DNA of 64,000 nt, taken from NCBI RefSeq assembly GCF_000803215.1, contig NZ_JSXC01000019.1, positions 1 to 64,000 of the forward strand, written 5' to 3'. A program made the translations under genes and the position numbers. Positions within the stretch are counted from its first letter, which is position 1. Each line of letters starts with the position of its first letter. The DNA is from Pectobacterium fontis. Lineage in GTDB: Bacteria; Pseudomonadota; Gammaproteobacteria; Enterobacterales; Enterobacteriaceae. Below the pieces are notes generated by a model. The model was not told where the DNA came from. It made no database searches and saw only the letters and a list, made by a program, of their open reading frames with translations. This document shows, one piece after another, positions 16,960 to 25,325 of this stretch.

Positions 16960-17880
16960 CTAACGTAGGCGAATCGCCGGATTGACCACCGCGTACAGCA
17001 GGTCCACCAACAGGTTAATGACAATAAATTCAAACACGAACAGCATCACCAGCGCCTGAATGACGGGCTGATCCTGCGTCTTGATGGATTCAATCAGCAG
17101 CCAACCTAAACCCGGCCAGCTAAACACGCTTTCGACCACGATAGAGCCACCAAGCAGGAAGCCGAATTGCAGCCCGAGCATGGTGATGACCGGGATCAGC
17201 GCGTTACGCATCACATGCTTCCAGGTAATCAGTCGGTTGCGGAGTCCTTTGGATCGCGCGGTACGCACATAGTCTTCCTGCGCGACTTCCAGAAACGCGG
17301 AGCGGGTAAAGCGCGCCATCACAGCGGCTACCGATGCCCCGAGCGTCAGCGCGGGCAGAATGATGTCGCTGGGCTGATTAAAGCCGCTGACGGAAAACAC
17401 GCCGAACGGCATCGCCACAAACTGAATCAGCAACAGGCCGAGCCAGAACGGTGGCATGGAAATCCCGCCGACCGCGATGCTCATCAGCGTCCAGTCCTGC
17501 CATTTTCCGCGCTTGAGCGCCGAAACGACGCCGATCAGCAGGCCGAGTAGCACCGACCAGACAAACCCCGCCAGCGCCAGCCACATGGTGGGCATAAAGC
17601 TCTTGCTGATGACGTCGATAACCGGATGCTGCGTGCGGTAGGTGACACCCAGATCGCCGCTGAACAGGCCGCCGAGCCAGTTGATGTACTGCTGCGGCAG
17701 CGGGTCGTTCAATCCGAGCTGCTGACGGGCGGCTTCCACCGCCTCAATGGTTGCGTCAGCGCCCGCGTAAATACGTGCCGGATCGCCCGGCAGCAGTTTG
17801 ATAAAACCGAACACTAACAGGGAGACCACCAGTAGAACCGGGATCATTTCCAGCAAACGTCGGACGATATAAGCAAACAT
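16960..17880 (-). CDS. Peptide ABC transporter permease, GsiC/DppB type
   Basis: The 306-residue protein has exactly the length of E. coli GsiC and ends NPAIRLR, like GsiC. The N-terminal MFAYIVRRLLEMIPVLLVV membrane anchor, the LPGDPARIYAG periplasmic motif and the EAA loop (EDYVRTARSKGLRNRLITW) identify a DppB-type permease. It lies 18 bp downstream of the binding-protein gene and 8 bp upstream of the GsiD-type gene, so co-transcribed. Confidence 0.88.
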   Translation of the reverse strand: MFAYIVRRLLEMIPVLLVVSLLVFGFIKLLPGDPARIYAGADATIEAVEAARQQLGLNDPLPQQYINWLGGLFSGDLGVTYRTQHPVIDVISKSFMPTMWLALAGFVWSVLLGLLIGVVSALKRGKWQDWTLMSIAVGGISMPPFWLGLLLIQFVAMPFGVFSVSGFNQPSDIILPALTLGASVAAVMARFTRSAFLEVAQEDYVRTARSKGLRNRLITWKHVMRNALIPVITMLGLQFGFLLGGSIVVESVFSWPGLGWLLIESIKTQDQPVIQALVMLFVFEFIVINLLVDLLYAVVNPAIRLR

Positions 17881-17898
17881 GGCGTTCTCCCTGACCGA

Positions 17899-19440
17899 TT
17901 ACTTAAATTCAGCCTGATCGAAGATCAGCGAGCCATCTGCCAGCATGTACACGCCGTCGAGATTCTTGGTTTTACCGACGATGTTGTCTGGCGTACCCAG
18001 GAAGACCACAGGCGCATCCTGCCAAATCTGACGTTGTGCATCGGCGTAAGCGGCGGCACGTTTGTCGGCATCGGCGGTGGCCAGACCGGCGGTAATGGCT
18101 TTATCTGTTACCGGATTGCTGTAGTAGGAGACGTTATAAGCGGCCGGCACCCAGGATTCGGTGGAGAACAGAGGACGCAGCGCCCAGTCAGCATCACCCG
18201 TAGACGGCGACCAGCCGTTGTAGAACAGGTCAAATTCGGCATCTTTCGGATCTTTCACGCCAAACAGCTTAGCGTTGCGCATCCCTGAATCCATTGGGGT
18301 GACGGTGACTTTGACGCCGACCTGCTCTAACTGCTGTTTGAAGAACTGCGCGCTACGGATGTAGTCGGTGCGGTTTGTCGTCCACAGTTTCAGGCTCAGG
18401 CCGTTGGCGTAGCCGGCTTCTTTCAACAGCGCCTTGGCTTTTTCCGGGTTATAGGTGTAGTTCGGTGAACTCTGGCGCGCGAAGAACTGCACGTCTGGTG
18501 CCATCGCAGAGGTGGCAGGAACGCCCATACCCGCAAAGCCCACTTTCAGCCAAATGTCGCGGTTGATGGCGTAGTTGAGCGCCTGACGCACGCGGATATC
18601 GTTCAACGGTGGACGCAGGTTGTTCATCGCCAGCCAGAATTGATAAATGCTTGGGTCGCGCTGAATCGCCAGCTTGCTGTCGCTTTGTACGGTAGCAATC
18701 AGATCGGAAGGCAGCGGATACGCGGCATCGACCTGACCGGATTTCAGTGATGCCACGCGGGTGGAATCTTCCGGCGTCGGGTAGAAGGTCACGCTGTCCA
18801 CTTTCGGCCAGCCTTTCTGCCAGTAGTTGTCGAATTTCACCAGCTTCACGTCTTTACCCTGCTGCCACTCGGCGAATTTGAACGGGCCAGTACCGACCGG
18901 GTGGACGCGCAACTGCGCTTCATCCGGGTATTGTTTCAGGGCTTGCGGGCTGTGCATGACGGCAGAGGGGTGCGCCAGCGTGTTCACAAAGGCACCAAAG
19001 GATTTGTTTAGCTCGATTTTGACCTGCGTCGGCGACAGCACAGTCACGGTTTGCACCATGTTAAACAGGCTATTACGTTTCAGACCTTTGCTCTGATCGG
19101 CCAGACGGTCAAGGTTGGCTTTAACGGCATCGGCGTTGAACGGCGCACCGTCCTGAAAGGTAATGCCTTCGCGCAGCGTGATGACGAACTCGGTCGCCGT
19201 GTCATTGCTGGTGTAGCCCGTCGCCAGACGTGGCACCAGCTTCATTTTATTATCGAACTGGAACAGGCGTTCGAAGATGCCGCTCTGAATCGAGTAGCTC
19301 AGCGTGTCTGAGGTATCGTGCGGATCGAGTCCGGTGATATCGGCATAGATGGAAATGCGAAGATCTTGCGCCTGGGCAACAGCCGCCAGACACAGTGATA
19401 GCCCGAGGGCAACGGCGGAGCGGCGAACGAATGGCTTCAT
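17899..19440 (-). CDS. Periplasmic peptide-binding protein, GsiB-like (SBP family 5)
   Basis: The 513-residue protein has a signal peptide of about 24 residues ending AQA. It resembles GsiB (512 residues): LDPHDTSDTLS near the mature N-terminus, the family 5 motif HPVGTGPFKFAEW, FNADAVKANLDR, VRQALNYAINR and the C-terminal third GWSPSTGDADWALRPLFS. GsiB binds glutathione; residues here differ enough that the ligand cannot be assumed. It is separated from the ATPase gene upstream by 141 AT-rich bases with a 12-bp direct repeat, so it may have its own promoter or processing site. Confidence 0.88.
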   Translation of the reverse strand: MKPFVRRSAVALGLSLCLAAVAQAQDLRISIYADITGLDPHDTSDTLSYSIQSGIFERLFQFDNKMKLVPRLATGYTSNDTATEFVITLREGITFQDGAPFNADAVKANLDRLADQSKGLKRNSLFNMVQTVTVLSPTQVKIELNKSFGAFVNTLAHPSAVMHSPQALKQYPDEAQLRVHPVGTGPFKFAEWQQGKDVKLVKFDNYWQKGWPKVDSVTFYPTPEDSTRVASLKSGQVDAAYPLPSDLIATVQSDSKLAIQRDPSIYQFWLAMNNLRPPLNDIRVRQALNYAINRDIWLKVGFAGMGVPATSAMAPDVQFFARQSSPNYTYNPEKAKALLKEAGYANGLSLKLWTTNRTDYIRSAQFFKQQLEQVGVKVTVTPMDSGMRNAKLFGVKDPKDAEFDLFYNGWSPSTGDADWALRPLFSTESWVPAAYNVSYYSNPVTDKAITAGLATADADKRAAAYADAQRQIWQDAPVVFLGTPDNIVGKTKNLDGVYMLADGSLIFDQAEFK

Positions 19441-19533
19441 GGTTATCTCTCCTGGTCAGCAATGAACGTGTGTTGTGTTGTGAATACGTCGTGTTTTGTG
19501 GCTATTTTTTGTCGCTGTTTTAACGGCTTATCT

Positions 19534-19561
19534 ATACGACATTGTGTTGATACGACATTGT
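19534..19561. repeat. Tandem 12-bp direct repeat between ATPase and binding-protein genes
   Basis: The sequence atacgacattgt occurs at 19534-19545 and again at 19550-19561, a 16-bp period. It lies in the only sizeable gap inside the importer operon. Function unknown; a protein-binding site or a remnant of slippage is possible. Confidence 0.5.
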
Positions 19562-19581
19562 TTTTTATAAAATATTGTGTT

Positions 19582-21453
19582 TCAGGCGGCCGATTCGTTG
19601 TCGGCAACCCAGTGCTGCGGCGCGACCTCGCGGTAGCGCGTTTTGGTGACGACCTCACCGGCTTTACGCAAAGGTGAGGGGATTTCGCTGTCGTCAAACT
19701 GGCGTGTGCCGCGACGGGTTGGGTCGGCAATCGGAACCGAGGCCAACAGGCGGCGGGTATACGGATGTTGAGGATTGTTAAACACCGACTGGCGCGGGCC
19801 GATCTCTACAATCTGGCCGAGGTACATCACCGCGACGCGGTTGGCGATACGCTCGACAACGGCCATATCGTGTGAGATGAAAATCCACGACACGCCGGTT
19901 TTCTTCTGGAGATCCATCATCAGGTTGACGACCTGCGCCTGAATCGACACATCAAGCGCCGAGACGGCTTCGTCAGCAATGATGACCTGTGGCTGTAGCG
20001 CCATGGCGCGGGCAATCGCGATGCGCTGACGCTGCCCGCCGGAAAACTCGTGCGGATAACGCCGCGCATGCTCAGGCAGCAGGCCGACGCTTTTCAGCAG
20101 CGCCTGCACCTGCGGCGTCGCTTCTTCCAACGATTTCACCAGCCCGTGCAGCAGCAGCGGCTCAGCGATAGTAAAACCGACCGTCAGGCGCGGGTTGAGC
20201 GAGGCATACGGATCCTGAAATACCATCTGCATTTCCCGACGCAGCGGCTGGAAATCACGCTCTTTCATCTGGGAAATTTCGTTGCCCTGAAAGTGAATGC
20301 TTTCGGCGTCACTCTGAACCAGACGCAGCAGGGCGCGTCCGGTGGTGGACTTGCCGCAGCCGCTTTCCCCGACGATCGCCAGCGTTTCCCCCGGCCAGAC
20401 GTTGAAATCAATCTGTTCTACCGCGTGAACGTGATGGCTCACGGTGGAGAAAATCCCGCTGCGCATCGGGTAATACACGCGCAGCCCGCGGATATCCAAG
20501 AGCGGCTCGGCGTCATAGCGTGCGGTGACCTGTTCACTATTTTCCGGCTCGGCGGCCTGCCCCAGCAGCGGGAAGCGCTTCGGCCAGAGGCTGTCGCGCA
20601 TGTCGCCCAGCTTCGGTACGGCGGCCAGCAGCGACTGGGTATACGGGTGTTGCGGCGCGGCAAAAATCTGCTCGACGGAGCCTTGCTCCACGATCTCACC
20701 GCGATACATCACCACCACGCGGTCGGCGATTTCTGCCACTACGCCCATATCGTGGGTAATAAACAGCACCGCCATGTCGCTCTGCTGTTGCAGGTCGCGC
20801 AGGATTTGCAGAATGCGCGCCTGCACGGTGACGTCCAGCGCGGTGGTGGGTTCATCGGCAATCAACAGTTGCGGATCGCAGGCAAGCGCCTGTGCGATCA
20901 TCACGCGCTGACGCATTCCGCCAGACAGCGAGTGCGGATAGCTTTTCATCACGCGATCGACATCCGCGATACGCACTTTATGCAGCAGTTCGCGGGCTTT
21001 TTTATCCGCGCTGGCGGCATCGCAGAGTTTGTGGTCCAGCAGCGCTTCGGTGAGCTGATCGCCGACTTTCAGTACCGGATTGAGCGAGGTCATCGGTTCC
21101 TGAAAAATCATGGCGAGATCGCGGCCGCGCAGTTTACGACGCGCGTCTGCTTTCATTCGCAGCAGATCATGCTGCTGCCCGTCGCGTGCGGTGAAACGGA
21201 GCGCGCCGCGTTCGATGTTGGCAGAATCTGCCAGCAGCCCCATCACGGTGAGTGACGTCACGGACTTGCCAGAACCACTTTCGCCGACCACGGCGACCAC
21301 TTCCCCTTTATTCACGGTAAAGGAAATGCCTTTTAGCGCCTGATGCGTGCCGGAGCGGCCGCTAAAGCTGACGCTCAGATCGTCGATTTCCAGTACAGGT
21401 CTGGGGGCGTTACCGGGTGCTGTGGCGGCACCCGCGTGCATGATATCCGTCAT
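19582..21453 (-). CDS. Fused double ATPase of peptide importer (GsiA-like)
   Basis: Two complete ABC ATPase domains in one chain (623 residues from this start). The first has Walker [22 protein letters not shown] and [12 protein letters not shown]; the second has [27 protein letters not shown] and VIIADEAVSALD, with DEA instead of DEP as in E. coli GsiA. The length is also that of GsiA. The frame starts at 21501, where its ATG overlaps the epimerase stop (ATGA). But ATG at 21453 is preceded by CCGGAG at ideal spacing, so I prefer 21453. It energises the GsiC/GsiD-type permeases encoded downstream. Confidence 0.88.
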   Translation of the reverse strand: MTDIMHAGAATAPGNAPRPVLEIDDLSVSFSGRSGTHQALKGISFTVNKGEVVAVVGESGSGKSVTSLTVMGLLADSANIERGALRFTARDGQQHDLLRMKADARRKLRGRDLAMIFQEPMTSLNPVLKVGDQLTEALLDHKLCDAASADKKARELLHKVRIADVDRVMKSYPHSLSGGMRQRVMIAQALACDPQLLIADEPTTALDVTVQARILQILRDLQQQSDMAVLFITHDMGVVAEIADRVVVMYRGEIVEQGSVEQIFAAPQHPYTQSLLAAVPKLGDMRDSLWPKRFPLLGQAAEPENSEQVTARYDAEPLLDIRGLRVYYPMRSGIFSTVSHHVHAVEQIDFNVWPGETLAIVGESGCGKSTTGRALLRLVQSDAESIHFQGNEISQMKERDFQPLRREMQMVFQDPYASLNPRLTVGFTIAEPLLLHGLVKSLEEATPQVQALLKSVGLLPEHARRYPHEFSGGQRQRIAIARAMALQPQVIIADEAVSALDVSIQAQVVNLMMDLQKKTGVSWIFISHDMAVVERIANRVAVMYLGQIVEIGPRQSVFNNPQHPYTRRLLASVPIADPTRRGTRQFDDSEIPSPLRKAGEVVTKTRYREVAPQHWVADNESAA

Positions 21454-21497
21454 GGTCACTCCGGTTGAGGGGGTTAAGGTTGCTGTGATTGATCGCG

Positions 21498-22478
21498 TCA
21501 TAGCCAGATGCGGCCAAGGTTATAGGTCAGATAGGGCGAGCTGTCGGCGGCCAGCCAGATAGGGCCGTCGAGATCGACATGCTCGGCATCGGCGGCCACG
21601 GGCAGAGCGGCTTCCATCGCCATCGATGAACCCAGCATGCAGCCAACCATAATGCGCAGGCCGTGAAACTGAGCCTCACGTACCATCGCCAGCGCTTCCG
21701 TCAGCCCGCCACACTTGTCCAGCTTGATGTTGATCATGTCGTAACGACGGCGTAGCCCGACGATGTCCCCGCTGTGGCGGCAGCTTTCATCCGCGCAGAT
21801 AGGGATCGGGTGGGTAAAGCGTTGTAAATCCTCGTCCTTACCGACCGGCAGCGGTTGCTCAATCATGGCGACCTGATAAGGCAGCAGCGCGGTAGAGAGG
21901 CTGTGTAAATCCAGCCCGCCCCAGCTTGCTCTCGCGTCGATAATCAATTTGGCTTCGGGAGCGGCGGCGCGAATGGCGGCGACTTTTTCCAGAATCAGTT
22001 CGCGATCCAGTTTGATTTTCAGCAGCAGCGCGCCGTGAGACACGGCACTGGAGGCGGCGGCGGCCATGTTCTCCACGCTGTCGAGCGCCAGCGTTTGCGC
22101 ACACACCACGGATGTAGGAGGATGAATGCTAAGGCGTTGCCACAGCGTCTGTTTTTCCAATGCGGTGTTGAGCCGCCACAATGCGCAGTCCAGCGCATTT
22201 CTGGCGGCACCCGGCGGTAATTCTTGCTGAAGCTGTTCGATGGTCAGGCCATGCTCTATCGCCTCACGGATCGCTGAGAGCTGGCGACATACGCTATCGG
22301 CAGACTCGCCATAATGTGCGGCGGGCGTACATTCGCCTTGTCCGATAAATCCTTTTTCTTCTAACGCGACGCGGATAACAGTAACCGCATGACGCGTGCC
22401 GTTTTCAGATGCCATGGGACGGGCCAGTGGCAGATTGACCGTTTCAATTTGCATATGCCGCATCATGGTTGTTCTCAT
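21498..22478 (-). CDS. ycjG: L-Ala-D/L-Glu (dipeptide) epimerase, enolase superfamily
   Basis: The protein of about 326 residues resembles E. coli YcjG (AEE), which epimerises L-Ala-D-Glu from murein to L-Ala-L-Glu. Catalytic features are the lysine pair in LLKIKLD near residue 155, metal ligands in LIIDARASW, the glutamate in MIEQPLP, the aspartate in CADESC and the second-side lysine in NIKLDKCGGL, plus the recognition loop near GECTPAAHYGES. It appears to be the first gene of the operon. The frame begins with TTG at 22481; ATG at 22478 is the more likely start, with further ATGs downstream. No signal peptide. The symbol is by family; substrate may be another dipeptide. Confidence 0.85.
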   Translation of the reverse strand: MRTTMMRHMQIETVNLPLARPMASENGTRHAVTVIRVALEEKGFIGQGECTPAAHYGESADSVCRQLSAIREAIEHGLTIEQLQQELPPGAARNALDCALWRLNTALEKQTLWQRLSIHPPTSVVCAQTLALDSVENMAAAASSAVSHGALLLKIKLDRELILEKVAAIRAAAPEAKLIIDARASWGGLDLHSLSTALLPYQVAMIEQPLPVGKDEDLQRFTHPIPICADESCRHSGDIVGLRRRYDMINIKLDKCGGLTEALAMVREAQFHGLRIMVGCMLGSSMAMEAALPVAADAEHVDLDGPIWLAADSSPYLTYNLGRIWL

Positions 22479-22542
22479 CAACGCTCAGGGGATAAATGGA
22501 CTATTTCATGATGTTTCATGACTGACGAATACTTGTTTATGA

Positions 22543-22571
22543 GTAGGGTATAACCTGAGGTTATACCCTAC
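22543..22571. repeat. Perfect 13-bp hairpin with gggtata/tataccc arms
   Basis: The arms gtagggtataacc and ggttataccctac are perfectly complementary around the loop tga. It lies between the divergent epimerase and rph genes. The outer agggtata/tataccct matches the terminal repeats of the 274-bp element at 12725-12998, suggesting a minimal or collapsed copy of the same repeat. It could fold in RNA from either strand. Confidence 0.5.
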
Positions 22572-22586
22572 GTTTAAGGTATGGCT

Positions 22587-22630
22587 TTCGCGTTGCGCTT
22601 TCCCGCAACGCGAAGGATTTCGTGTATAAT
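22587..22630 (+). promoter_or_regulatory. rph-pyrE promoter region with overlapping stem
   Basis: A perfect -10 hexamer TATAAT is at 22625-22630, 36 bp upstream of the rph start. No clean -35 is visible at the right spacing; that position falls in a 10-bp inverted repeat (ttcgcgttgc 22587-22596 and gcaacgcgaa 22605-22614). An activator or a weak -35 may apply. Confidence 0.5.
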
Positions 22631-22666
22631 ACGTGCCAGTTTTCATTGATCCGCCGGAGATGAGCC

Positions 22667-23383
22667 ATGCGCCCAACAGGCCGAAGTGCACAGCAAGTAC
22701 GCCCCCTCAAATTAACCCGCCATTACACGAAACACGCCGAAGGTTCCGTTTTAGTCGAATTTGGCGACACCAAAGTGTTATGCAATGCCACGGTAGAAGA
22801 GGGTGTTCCGCGCTTTCTGAAAGGCCAGGGGCAAGGATGGGTCACTGCCGAATACGGAATGCTGCCGCGGGCGACGCACAGCCGTAACGCGCGTGAAGCC
22901 GCCAAAGGCAAGCAGGGCGGTCGCACGCTGGAGATTCAGCGCCTGATTGCTCGTTCTCTGCGTGCGGCTATCGACCTGAAAGTCCTCGGCGAGTACACCA
23001 TCACGCTCGACTGCGATGTCTTGCAGGCCGACGGTGGTACGCGTACGGCGTCCATCACTGGCGCCTGCGTGGCGCTGGCCGATGCGCTGAACCAGATGGT
23101 CGCCAACGGCAAGTTGAAAAAGAACCCGATGAAAGGCATGGTGGCGGCGGTGTCCGTCGGCATTGTGAACGGCGAAGCGCTGTGCGATCTGGAATATGTG
23201 GAAGATTCCGCGGCGGAAACCGACATGAATGTGGTGATGACCGAAGACGGTCGCATGATTGAAGTGCAGGGAACGGCTGAAGGTGAGCCGTTCAGCCACG
23301 AAGAATTGCTCTCCCTGCTGGCGCTGGCACGAGGGGGAATTGATATCATTGTTCAGGCGCAGAAAGCCGCCTTAGCCGATTGA
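22667..23383 (+). CDS. rph: Ribonuclease PH
   Basis: The 238-residue, full-length phosphorolytic 3'-5' exoribonuclease trims tRNA 3' ends. It starts [19 protein letters not shown] and carries the phosphate-binding arginines within [16 protein letters not shown] and the [11 protein letters not shown] motif. The C-terminus [18 protein letters not shown] is intact, unlike E. coli K-12, where rph is frameshifted. It is the first gene of rph-pyrE; its translation up to the attenuator normally couples UTP level to pyrE expression. Confidence 0.97.
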   Translation: MRPTGRSAQQVRPLKLTRHYTKHAEGSVLVEFGDTKVLCNATVEEGVPRFLKGQGQGWVTAEYGMLPRATHSRNAREAAKGKQGGRTLEIQRLIARSLRAAIDLKVLGEYTITLDCDVLQADGGTRTASITGACVALADALNQMVANGKLKKNPMKGMVAAVSVGIVNGEALCDLEYVEDSAAETDMNVVMTEDGRMIEVQGTAEGEPFSHEELLSLLALARGGIDIIVQAQKAALAD

Positions 23384-23388
23384 TTTTT

Positions 23389-23414
23389 AAAGCGACCCAT
23401 GGGTCGCTTTTTTT
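23389..23414 (+). terminator. pyrE attenuator
   Basis: A perfect 10-base stem (aaagcgaccc / gggtcgcttt) with a 2-base centre and a run of T lies 5 bp after the rph stop and 25 bp before pyrE. Known E. coli mechanism: when UTP is low, RNA polymerase pauses, ribosomes translating rph follow closely and prevent this terminator from forming. The rph stop here is positioned to allow that. Confidence 0.9.
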
Positions 23415-23439
23415 ATATTTGAAGACGAGGAGATGCAGT

Positions 23440-24081
23440 ATGAAAGCCTACCAGCGCCAGTTTATTGAGTTTGCACTCAGCAAGCAGGTATTGAAGTTCG
23501 GCGAATTTACTCTGAAATCCGGGCGTATTAGCCCCTATTTCTTCAACGCCGGACTGTTTAATACCGGGCGCGATCTGGCCTTACTGGGGCGTTTTTATGC
23601 GGAAGCCTTGGTGGATTCCGGGGTGGAATTCGATCTGTTGTTCGGGCCGGCTTACAAAGGCATTCCAATTGCCACCACTGCGGCAGTGGCGCTGGCAGAA
23701 CACCACGATCTCGACCTTCCGTACTGCTTTAACCGCAAAGAAGCCAAAGACCACGGCGAGGGCGGCAGTCTGGTGGGTAGCCCGTTGCAAGGGCGCGTGA
23801 TGCTGGTGGATGACGTAATTACGGCAGGAACGGCGATTCGCGAGTCGATGGCGATCATCGGTGCGCACGGTGCGACGCTGGCGGGGGTGATGATTGCATT
23901 GGATCGTCAGGAACGTGGCCGTGCCGACCTGTCTGCGATTCAGGAAGTGGAACGTGATTATCAGTGTAAGGTGATTTCGATTATTACGTTGAAGGAGTTG
24001 ATCGCCTATCTGGCGGAAAAGCCGGAGATGGCAGCGCATCTGGATGCGGTGCAAGCCTATCGTGAGCAGTACGGGATTTAA
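23440..24081 (+). CDS. pyrE: Orotate phosphoribosyltransferase
   Basis: The 213-residue enzyme converts orotate and PRPP to OMP in pyrimidine synthesis. It starts [18 protein letters not shown]. The PRPP-binding motif is [17 protein letters not shown] near residue 120, and the flexible catalytic loop is [16 protein letters not shown] around 100. The start at 23440 follows GAGGAG at 23427-23432; the frame also extends through the attenuator, which is not translated. It ends with a strong terminator. Confidence 0.97.
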   Translation: MKAYQRQFIEFALSKQVLKFGEFTLKSGRISPYFFNAGLFNTGRDLALLGRFYAEALVDSGVEFDLLFGPAYKGIPIATTAAVALAEHHDLDLPYCFNRKEAKDHGEGGSLVGSPLQGRVMLVDDVITAGTAIRESMAIIGAHGATLAGVMIALDRQERGRADLSAIQEVERDYQCKVISIITLKELIAYLAEKPEMAAHLDAVQAYREQYGI

Positions 24082-24092
24082 CGCTGTGAGTC

Positions 24093-24124
24093 AGAATGCC
24101 GTCAGATGTTTCTGACGGCATTCT
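24093..24124. terminator. Bidirectional terminator between pyrE and slmA
   Basis: Perfect 14-base stem (agaatgccgtcaga / tctgacggcattct) with a tgtt loop, in the 78-bp gap between the convergent pyrE and slmA genes. It can serve transcripts from both sides. Confidence 0.8.
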
Positions 24125-24159
24125 GTCAATTTAAGGTATTTGCAATTTAACTGTCGTGT

Positions 24160-24756
24160 TCAATTTAGCTGTGCGGCTAACAGCGGCCAGCGGGTATCAA
24201 ACTCCTGCGTCGGACGATAGCGGAATTCCGAGCGAATGAAGCGCGACAGCATCCCTTCGCAAAATGCCAACAGTTGGCTGGCCAGCAGTGTTTCATCATG
24301 CTGGAAACCCTTGCCATCGCGGAGTTTATGCTCACGTAATACCTGACGTAGCTGGGATTCAATACGCTCAAATAGCTGGTTGATACGCCCCTGCAAACGA
24401 TCCTGTTCAAACATCAGCGCGTGACCGGTCATGATGCGGGTCAGACCTGGATTTCGTTCCGCAAACCCTAAAATAAGCAGCAAAATCAGACGAAGACGAT
24501 TAAATGTCTCTTTTTCGTCTTGCAGAATCAGATTAATGCGGGTGGTCAGGCTATCCTCAATAAATTCAATCAGGCTATCAAACATCCGCGTTTTACTGGG
24601 GAAGTGTCGGTAGAGCGCCGCTTCGGACACGCCGACGTTCGCAGCCAGTTTTGCCGTGGTGATGCGTTGGCTACCGTCGCTGGATTCCAGCATCTGCGCC
24701 AGCGCCTGCAAAATTTCCTCGCGGCGATTCCTTTTCGTACTTTCTTTTTCTGCCAT
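24160..24756 (-). CDS. slmA: Nucleoid occlusion factor SlmA
   Basis: The 198-residue TetR-family DNA-binding protein blocks FtsZ ring assembly over the nucleoid. It has the N-terminal [19 protein letters not shown], the helix-turn-helix [20 protein letters not shown] and the dimer domain with [18 protein letters not shown]. The start at 24756 ([12 protein letters not shown]) is chosen by homology; the frame extends 12 codons further. Position between pyrE and dut matches E. coli. Confidence 0.96.
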   Translation of the reverse strand: MAEKESTKRNRREEILQALAQMLESSDGSQRITTAKLAANVGVSEAALYRHFPSKTRMFDSLIEFIEDSLTTRINLILQDEKETFNRLRLILLLILGFAERNPGLTRIMTGHALMFEQDRLQGRINQLFERIESQLRQVLREHKLRDGKGFQHDETLLASQLLAFCEGMLSRFIRSEFRYRPTQEFDTRWPLLAAQLN

Positions 24757-24869
24757 GTCTGAAAAGACCCTTGCTAAATATTTGACTGACAAGCACCCGG
24801 TAGCGCCACAGTCGCGATAGCTCGCTGTGGCTTATATGAATTTTTACACTATGGGGTGGCTGGAGCGCG

Positions 24870-25325
24870 TTAGCTACGGCCAGAGTGGCCGAAGCCGCCT
24901 TCTCCACGTTCGCTGCCGACGAAATCGTCGACCAGATTAAATTCGGCCTGAACGACGGGCACAAAAACCATCTGTGCGATGCGCTCGCCCGGTTCAACCG
25001 TGAACGTTTGTTGTCCCCGGTTCCAGACGGACACCATCAGTTGCCCCTGATAGTCCGAATCAATCAGCCCAACCAGATTCCCCAGCACTACGCCGTGTTT
25101 ATGTCCCAGCCCGGAACGGGGAAGGATCACCGCCGCCAGCCCGGTATCGGCAATGTGAATCGCCAGTCCGGTGGGGATTAACGTGGTTTCCCCTGCTTTG
25201 AGTTCAATCACCTGATCCAGACAGGCACGCAGATCAAGCCCGGCAGAGCCTGGCGTCGCGTACGTGGGTAACGGGAATTGCTGCCCAACGCGTGGGTCAA
25301 CAATCTTAACGTCGATTTTTTTCAT
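24870..25325 (-). CDS. dut: Deoxyuridine triphosphatase (dUTPase)
   Basis: The 151-residue trimeric enzyme hydrolyses dUTP to dUMP, preventing uracil incorporation. All five dUTPase motifs are visible: [39 protein letters not shown] and the C-terminal [12 protein letters not shown]. Its start overlaps the end of coaBC by about 20 bp, so the two are translationally linked. An ATG one codon upstream (25328) is an alternative. Confidence 0.97.
   Translation of the reverse strand: MKKIDVKIVDPRVGQQFPLPTYATPGSAGLDLRACLDQVIELKAGETTLIPTGLAIHIADTGLAAVILPRSGLGHKHGVVLGNLVGLIDSDYQGQLMVSVWNRGQQTFTVEPGERIAQMVFVPVVQAEFNLVDDFVGSERGEGGFGHSGRS

Noticed and set aside
20050-21255. 401-codon plus-strand frame opposite the fused ATPase
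   Set aside because: Histidine- and glutamine-rich antisense shadow of a well-supported gene with both ABC domains.
24803-24829. Stem-loop between dut and slmA as a terminator
   Set aside because: Short gccacag/ctgtggc arms with a large loop and no T tract.
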